Source of the DNA: Clitopilus passeckerianus
Taxonomy: Eukaryota > Basidiomycota > Agaricomycetes > Agaricales > Entolomataceae
Direction: 5' to 3'
NCBI GenBank assembly: GCA_944990035.1
Contig: CALYLX010000121.1
Span: 1-64,000 of the forward strand
Length of the DNA: 64,000 nucleotides
Positions 58,715 to 64,000 of the stretch are shown piece after piece; the stretch's first letter is position 1; each line of letters begins with the position of its first letter. A program made the position numbers and the translations under genes. The notes beneath the pieces were generated by a model. That model was not told the DNA's origin. It made no database searches and saw only the letters and a list, made by a program, of their open reading frames with translations.

Positions 58715-59868
58715 TTATAGGAAACCACCACTGCTACCCGCCCCGAATCGAGAGCTGAGGCCCTTGGCTTCTTTGACTAGCTGGTTCCTCTTGGAATCGT
58801 CCATGAGGCGACCACCAAGACCCATATCCCTTGAGTGGTCCCAGATGGCAGTATCCTTCTTTGCTTCCTCCTCTCCCTTCCCAGAGGCTGTATGTCGATC
58901 CACGAGTGATGGACCACGGATTTTTTTCTACACAAAAAGGGTCAGTCAAGCCTCCACAATCCAGAAAGACAGACTTACAGTGTACTCGTCCACCCCTCTC
59001 TTGATGGCAGCCTCCTCCAGTCGACGCCGCTTCTTGTCATCATCTTCTGGCACTGCAACCTCAGTAGCTGGTCGTTTCTTCCCGGCGACTTCGTCTGCCA
59101 GTCGCTGTTGTCGTTCCTGGGGTGTCTCCGTCCAAAGAGAGTTGTCGATCTTGGCAGCAGCAGGAGCTGAGGAACGAGAGAATTGCCGTCCTTTTGTGAG
59201 TTTCGTCGGGTCCAGACCTTGAAATTGAATGTTAGGCATGGCATGGTTCAGAAACATTCAGGGAGAACATACCACCCAGAAGTTCAGAGGATGTTGGTGG
59301 TTTAAGCATCCATTCGTCTCTCTTCAGCTCTTTGGTTTTGGTACCGGCCTAGAGAGAAGACCTTGGATGAGCCTAGTGCCAAGGTTATGAAGAGGTTATA
59401 TACCTCAGCTTCCTTCCTTCTCCGTTCCTCACGCTCCATAAACTCCTCTACTGCTGACTTCTCAGCATGTTTCATCCCAGATGGAAGCGGTTTAGGACCG
59501 AAGTCATCATCGTCCTCATCGTCCTCAGGCAAAAAGCTAGGTGCATTGGGATCATAAGTTGGTGCATATGTTGGTAGGGTTGGGCCTAGCAGCTTCTTGC
59601 TCGTAGATGCCCCGGAAGCAGTCGGTTTGGAAGGACCAGCTACTCTAGATGCAGCCAGATGCGGTGGCAAAGCTGGTCCATAATCGTCCTCCTCGCTGTC
59701 GTCCTCAGGGCTTGGAGAAGCAGGTTTTGTCTGGTTGGACTTCAATAGGTGAGGTGGTAGCTCAGGTCCAGCAACACCTTTATCTTCGTGCTCATTCTGG
59801 TCCTCTGCTTCTTCAGACTGTCGCCGAGCTAAGAGGTGAGCGGGTATCTCTGGCCCAATGTTTGCCAT
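58715..59868 (-). CDS. GPALPP1: GPALPP1 homologue (DUF3752)
   Basis: The family is defined by repeated GPxLPP motifs. Here they read IGPEIPAHLLARRQ, VAGPELPPHLLK, YGPALPPHLAASR and LLGPTLPTYAPTYD, separated by acidic stretches (DDEDDDDFGPKPLPSG). After introns come LDPTKLTKGRQFSRSSAPA, LWTETPQERQQRLADEVAGK and KKRRRLEEAAIKRGVDEYT. The DUF3752 end is AIWDHSRDMGLGGRLMDDSK with GLSSRFGAGSSGGFL, TGA at 58717-58715. The ATG is at 59868. The function is poorly known; it is a predicted nuclear disordered protein possibly tied to RNA metabolism. Its 3' end converges on the transporter with an 80 bp gap. Confidence 0.9.
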
Positions 59869-60004
59869 GGAGGTCGTTGAGTAAGGAAGTGAACGACAGC
59901 CATGCCGTGCACATTTCCAAATGGGAATACCGGATGGCCGAGGCCGAAGACTGTATAACCATTATAGTAGATGCTTGGCTGGTTGCTCTCTGCGCTGGAT
60001 TGCC

Positions 60005-60291
60005 ATGGCACCACGTACTCGGTCTGGCAGGGGTCTCGATGTTGAAGAAGTTGCAGCGCATCGAAAGGCATTGCGCGCTGGGCCGGTAAATACTCAAGGA
60101 TTTGCTGCATTGCCGACTGAATTCCTCTGGAAATCATTTCGCACCTGCCGACTGTCCCGTTTCCGTGCCGTACCTCGGGGCCTTTGAAATGGATGTACCT
60201 CCTCCGAGTCAGAGCCAAGCTAGCGCAAGCGCTTTCTCAACTGTGCAGGCTTCTCCGACGGGTTTTCCTTCCCTTGGCTTATGAAAGAATA
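60005..60291 (+). pseudogene. Truncated F-box-like pseudogene D
   Basis: The ATG at 60005 opens MAPRTRSGRGLDVEEVAAHR and AGPVNTQGFAALPTEF, clearly the same family as the copies at 60483 and 62095. A one-base deletion within the F-box core (about 60120-60130) then shifts frame; the expected EIISHLPTVPFPC and KLAQALSQLCRLLRRVFLPL continue in another frame. Similarity stops after LAYERI near 60291. The copy is therefore both frameshifted and truncated, about 190 bp upstream of intact copy E, and sits in GPALPP1's upstream region. Confidence 0.85.
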
Positions 60292-60482
60292 CTACCACAA
60301 TGCAGAGGACGTGACTTCGGTGAATACATCTGGTATGCATCTAACTGCCATTCTTTGAATGGGTTGCTGAACCTCGACTTGGTGGACCATTTCGAATCAC
60401 AGATAACCCAAAAGGGGATTTACTCATATCGAACCTGGCACACCCATTCTTACTGACTCCAACTTCAACTTGAACCACCATC

Positions 60483-61858
60483 ATGGTGGCACACACTCGT
60501 TCTGGAAAAGGCCTGGACATTAAACAAGCTGCAGAGCATAGAAGAGCTCTGCGCGCCGGCCCAGTTAATACCCAAGGGCTTCCTGCATTGCCGACTGAAC
60601 TGCTGTTGGAAATAATCTCTTACCTACCAATCGTTCCATTCCCATGCTACGCAACAAGACCTCTCGACAGGACATACCTTCTCCGAGCTAAGCTGATACG
60701 GACGCTCTCTCAGATGTGCAGGTCTCTTCGAAGAGTCTTTCTCCCCTTAGCGTACGAAAGAATAGAGGTTTGCGCGTCGGAGAACGTAGCGCCGCGACTA
60801 CCAGGAGATCCAAGGGAGAAATGCCACGCCCGAAATCTTCGCAGGGAAAAACTGGAGGGGGAGACATTTGCAACCGAACTTATTCGTCAGTTGGAAGTTG
60901 TTACAATACGAGACCCGTCACTGGCTCGATATGTGAAGTCGGTCTCCTCCCTCTCATGCTGGCCGTACGCTAAGGATATACCCGCCAGAATTTTGAACAT
61001 ACGGTTCGAATGCTTCATTAACAAGGCAGTGTCTGAGGAGATTTTCCGCTGTCTGCCTTTATTTCCCGCTTTGCGCACGGTGCAATTTATGGGGAATATT
61101 CGTTCTCGCTTTGCGCCCATTGGTCTGGCGAAGGCCGCCGAAAACCTTCCTCCGCTACCATCGGTCACAGAGGTCCTCTATGCATCATATGCGGGAATTC
61201 TGCTCAAATGCTTTCCAAATGCAAAACATATCATACCGAGGGGTCTTCAGACTTGGGGTAGTGATCGCTTTCGTGACGTATATGGAGAAATTGCAAAACA
61301 CTGCCCCCATGCTGAGGATGTCCATGGACTGGCAAGTTCCTTCCAAGATTGTATTCAACGCAACCTATCAAGTAGGTCATTGTACTGTTCCAACCTTATT
61401 CCCCCTCCTCATTCCCGGATGTAGGCATGATAGATCTCTTTCCAGAGCTCCAGGTTGTGAGATTTGGCATCTCTCCTTTCGGCTCTGCAGATCCGGTGAG
61501 TGTATCCGGAGATACTTAAGAAGGTTGTAAGCTCACTCTGTTAGTGTAGGAGCAAATAAAGCAGTCACGGCGCATTGCCAACCTGCGTAATATAATATTC
61601 CAGGTCTACATCGAAGTAGACTCCTCAGATTTCCGCGAATACCTCAAGACATCTGAGCTACCCTCACTTATTGGCACTGCCATTGGCATCCTGAAAGCCA
61701 AACGCGAGGTTGCTGGTCACGTTAAATCCGTCTCCATGCTGTGTGACCTTGGAAAGACTATCTTCTACACGGTAGTAAATAAGGAGGGTTGTGCCCCCCA
61801 AATAGATAGTTTAGGGCTGTTACCTCGGTTGAAGGAGCTTAGAGCTGACAGTGAATGA
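60483..61858 (+). CDS. F-box-like protein E
   Basis: The start MVAHTRSGKGLDIKQAAEHR precedes GLPALPTELLLEIISYLPIV (F-box), MCRSLRRVFLPLAYERIEVC and LIRQLEVVTIRDPSLARYVK. The segment SVSSLSCWPYAKDIPAR lies where copies A and C have an intron and stays open. LFPALRTVQFMGNIRSRFAP and IAKHCPHAEDVHGLASSFQD follow. Two introns lead to LFPELQVVRFGISPFGSADP and RRIANLRNIIFQVYIEVDSS. The end is LPRLKELRADSE with TGA at 61856-61858. This is a full-length copy with clean junctions. Confidence 0.82.
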
Positions 61859-62094
61859 ATATCTTGTAATGCAGACCACCCAGATAACTACTCGAAATCT
61901 ATTCCCTGGATGCATCTGTATCGGGGAAGGAAACCTTTATTGTTCATGTTTTGGTCCTGGTATGCTATGCCTGAGTCACCGTTGGAATCCGTGATCGTGG
62001 TGAACGCTGAGGATCGTCGGAGAGTGTAGTGCCCAAAAGGGGATTTCGTGAGTGTGGGCATATGCATGTCCTGCTTTCACAGTTAACCACCATC

Positions 62095-63474
62095 ATGGCT
62101 CCACACACTCGTTCTGGAAAAGGCCTGGATGTAGAGCAAGTTGCAGCGAACAGAAGAGAATTGCGTACTGGCCTAGTGAATACCCAAGGCTTTGCTGGAC
62201 TGCCAACGGAATTGTTATTGAACATCGTCTCTTATCTACCAACCATTCCGTTTCCATGCTTTGCCGTATATCCTCTGGGTGAGACCTACCTTCATAGGGG
62301 GCAGCTTATTAGAGCACTCTCGCATATGTGTAGATCTCTTCGACAAGTCTTCCTTCCCCTGGCGTATGAGAAGATTGAGGTTTGCGCGTTGCCAAACAAG
62401 AGTTACTTCACTTCCGATGAAACACGCTGTCGTTACGGTCGCCGTCCTCACACTCCTCGCGATGAGCTAGCCATGGACAAGGCATTGGCGATCGAGCTTG
62501 TCCGTCAACTCGAAGTCGTAACAGTTCGAGACCCTTCACTGGCGCCATATGTAAAGTATGTTGGAATGGTTGCTGAAGCTTTTCCACATCCGTTAATTCC
62601 TCTGCAATCCAACAGACTGGTCAATGTAATGATTGGCGATCATTCGACCGACAAAGTAACACAAGAGCTTTTTCGGTGTTTGGCTCTATTCCCTGCTTTG
62701 CAGGCGGTCCAGTTCATAGGACATGGTATTTCGGCGAGGCACGAATTCAATCGGATAGGAAATGGCCCGCAACAACAATTCCCTTCCGTTACAAGAGTAT
62801 TCTATTCGCTATATGCAAGTGCCGTGATCAAATTCTTTCCGGCAGTAAAACTACTCTTTCCGGGGAATGGTTACTTCTTCTTGCGCCGTCTGGGCGAGCT
62901 ATCGAAGCACTGTACCCGTATCGAAGAAGTTCGCGGCCTTAACTCAATGAGTTACAGCTGCTATGATGAATTTGAATCCGTCCGTGAAAGTGAGCCGCTC
63001 GTGAAGTTTGACACGGCAGCCTGCCTGACTGTGAGTTTTTCTTAGGACTTCCTGAATACCTTCCAAAGCTCCAGATCATAGAATTCGGTGTAATGCACAC
63101 CGGCTTGATGCTGGTAAGCTCTTGTAAGCGTGTCATCGTCGTACGCTCAGACCTCTTTTGACAACCAGAAGAACATTCAACAAACCTCTCGACTTGCCGA
63201 TCTCCGCAGTATAATATTTCATATCAAGCAGAATCTAGGGAAGAAAGTAGTTTACGACTACCTCAGTACTGCAGAGTTTGCCTCTTTTATGGGCACCGCC
63301 GTTGGTATCCTGAAGGGCAAGCCTGACATTGTCGGCCGAGACAAAAGGGTTACTATACTCTTTCATGGGTCTACTCTATTTCGGGTTATTGTTGCGGCCG
63401 GCAGCTACACCTGCGAGGTGGATGAGATAGAATTCCTGGCAGTGCTGAAAGTAATAAGTCCTGAAGGTGGCTAA
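62095..63474 (+). CDS. F-box-like protein F
   Basis: The start MAPHTRSGKGLDVEQVAANR is aligned to copy E rather than the upstream in-frame ATG at 62029. GFAGLPTELLLNIVSYLPTI is the F-box; MCRSLRQVFLPLAYEKIEVC and LVRQLEVVTVRDPSLAPYVK follow. The region matching the family intron is again open. LALFPALQAVQFIGHGIS and LGELSKHCTRIEEVRGLNSM are LRR-like. Splicing continues as GLPEYLPKLQIIEFGVMHT and TSRLADLRSIIFHIKQNLGK. The end is EIEFLAVLKVISPEGG, stop at 63472-63474. Confidence 0.82.
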
Positions 63475-63618
63475 GTAGCTTCTTTATATCGAATAATATA
63501 TATTTTTTTCCCAGAGTATGTACGAGTTGACGACGCTAGTTTTCGCGCTAGATTTGAAATGGTGGTTTCCGAAGTATAGGACTTGCCGAGACGACTTACG
63601 AGAAGGGGATCTCCGCAA

Positions 63619-63690
63619 GGGTATACCTGCGAAGTGGATATACTAGGATTTCTGAAGGTGCTAAAAGTCATCAGTCCACAAAATGACTAG
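63619..63690 (+). pseudogene. F-box-like C-terminal fragment
   Basis: A 72-bp stretch reads YTCEVDILGFLKVLKVISPQ, followed by ND and a TAG. It matches the last residues of copy F (YTCEVDEIEFLAVLKVISPE). No upstream coding part remains nearby. This is a remnant of a further duplicate. Confidence 0.75.
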
Positions 63691-63742
63691 GTAAATTGTA
63701 ATCTTCCATTATCATTGAAGCTATCGTCGAGTACTCTAGCAC

Positions 63743-64000
63743 TCATTTACTGAATCTTGCTTTCATACTCATATCTGCTATGACTTGCACCTCCGTTTCC
63801 GAAAGGCCGAGTCCATGTGGCGCTTTAGCCATAAGTAAAGCATATTCTCCTAACATCGATGTTCGGAAGGGAAGGGTATCATCGGTCTATAAACTATTAG
63901 GCCCGGCCCTTCTGGTAGACAAAGGGGTGAACTTACACAAATCGCTATGGGGTGGTTTTGTCGCAAATAATGGCGGATATGATGGGCATCCAGGCTGGTT
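63743..64000 (-). CDS. Adenosine deaminase-like protein, C-terminal part, cut by window edge
   Basis: On the minus strand the exon 64000-63937 reads SLDAHHIRHYLRQNHPIAIC. An intron at 63936-63887 then leads to TDDTLPFRTSMLGEYALLMA and LSETEVQVIADMSMKARFSK, TGA at 63745-63743. The ICTDDT motif holds the paired Asp residues that bind zinc and substrate in the adenosine deaminase superfamily. The context Y-HPIAICTDD-F and SLxxEYALL fits the adenosine-deaminase-like (N6-methyl-AMP deaminase) branch. The rest of the gene lies beyond the window. Confidence 0.85.

Noticed and set aside
44856..63690. Functional link between CSN7 and the nearby F-box-like cluster
   Set aside because: COP9 regulates SCF ligases genome-wide, so proximity alone is not evidence of a shared locus.
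1..64000. CRISPR arrays, operons or ribosome binding sites
   Set aside because: The window is fungal nuclear DNA with spliceosomal introns; no regularly spaced direct repeats are present.

Overview
The window is nuclear DNA from a filamentous basidiomycete, most likely an agaricomycete. The genes are split by many 45-75 nt GT-AG introns with CTRAY-like branch points. There are no operons. The gene content fits a mushroom-forming or wood/litter fungus: alcohol-oxidase-type GMC oxidoreductases, small secreted cysteine-rich proteins, DPBB secreted proteins and an expanded F-box-like family. The species cannot be fixed from the sequence alone.

Layout. 1-8.0 kb: the 3' part of UTP18 (ribosome biogenesis) converges on a large ZIP4/SPO22 meiotic gene, which diverges from a small conserved membrane-like protein gene. 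8.0-11.0 kb: no recognisable gene. 11.0-13.6 kb: a PHO80/PCL-type cyclin on the minus strand. 13.6-23.2 kb: a 9.7 kb stretch with no gene I can support. 23.2-27.1 kb: mitochondrial phosphatidylserine decarboxylase (PSD1) converging on the chitin synthase export chaperone CHS7. 28.4-30.2 kb: a tandem pair of 62-residue secreted peptides with knottin-like cysteine spacing. 31.0-37.4 kb: a tandem pair of alcohol-oxidase-like GMC flavoproteins. 38.0-40.2 kb: a secreted, probably GPI-anchored protein joining a granulin-like cysteine array to a NucA/NucB-type nuclease domain. 40.5-44.1 kb: an uncharacterised coiled-coil protein and a tandem pair of secreted DPBB proteins. 44.9-48.2 kb: COP9 signalosome subunit CSN7 and an unknown gene. 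49.3-63.7 kb: an F-box-like family cluster (five long copies, one truncated pseudogene, one tail fragment) interrupted by an ArAE-type membrane transporter and GPALPP1. The right edge holds the 3' end of an adenosine deaminase-like gene.

Two themes stand out. First, housekeeping genes (UTP18, ZIP4, PSD1, CHS7, CSN7, GPALPP1, adenosine deaminase-like) alternate with lineage-specific tandem families (knottin-like peptides, GMC, DPBB, F-box-like) that look recently duplicated. Second, the middle of the window (28-44 kb) is a run of secreted or cell-surface candidates: two Cys-rich peptides, a Cys-rich nuclease and two DPBB proteins, next to two GMC oxidases without a visible signal. UTP18 and the cyclin show single-base frame breaks, mostly at homopolymers, whereas the GMC, PSD1, nuclease and transporter genes read cleanly once introns are removed.
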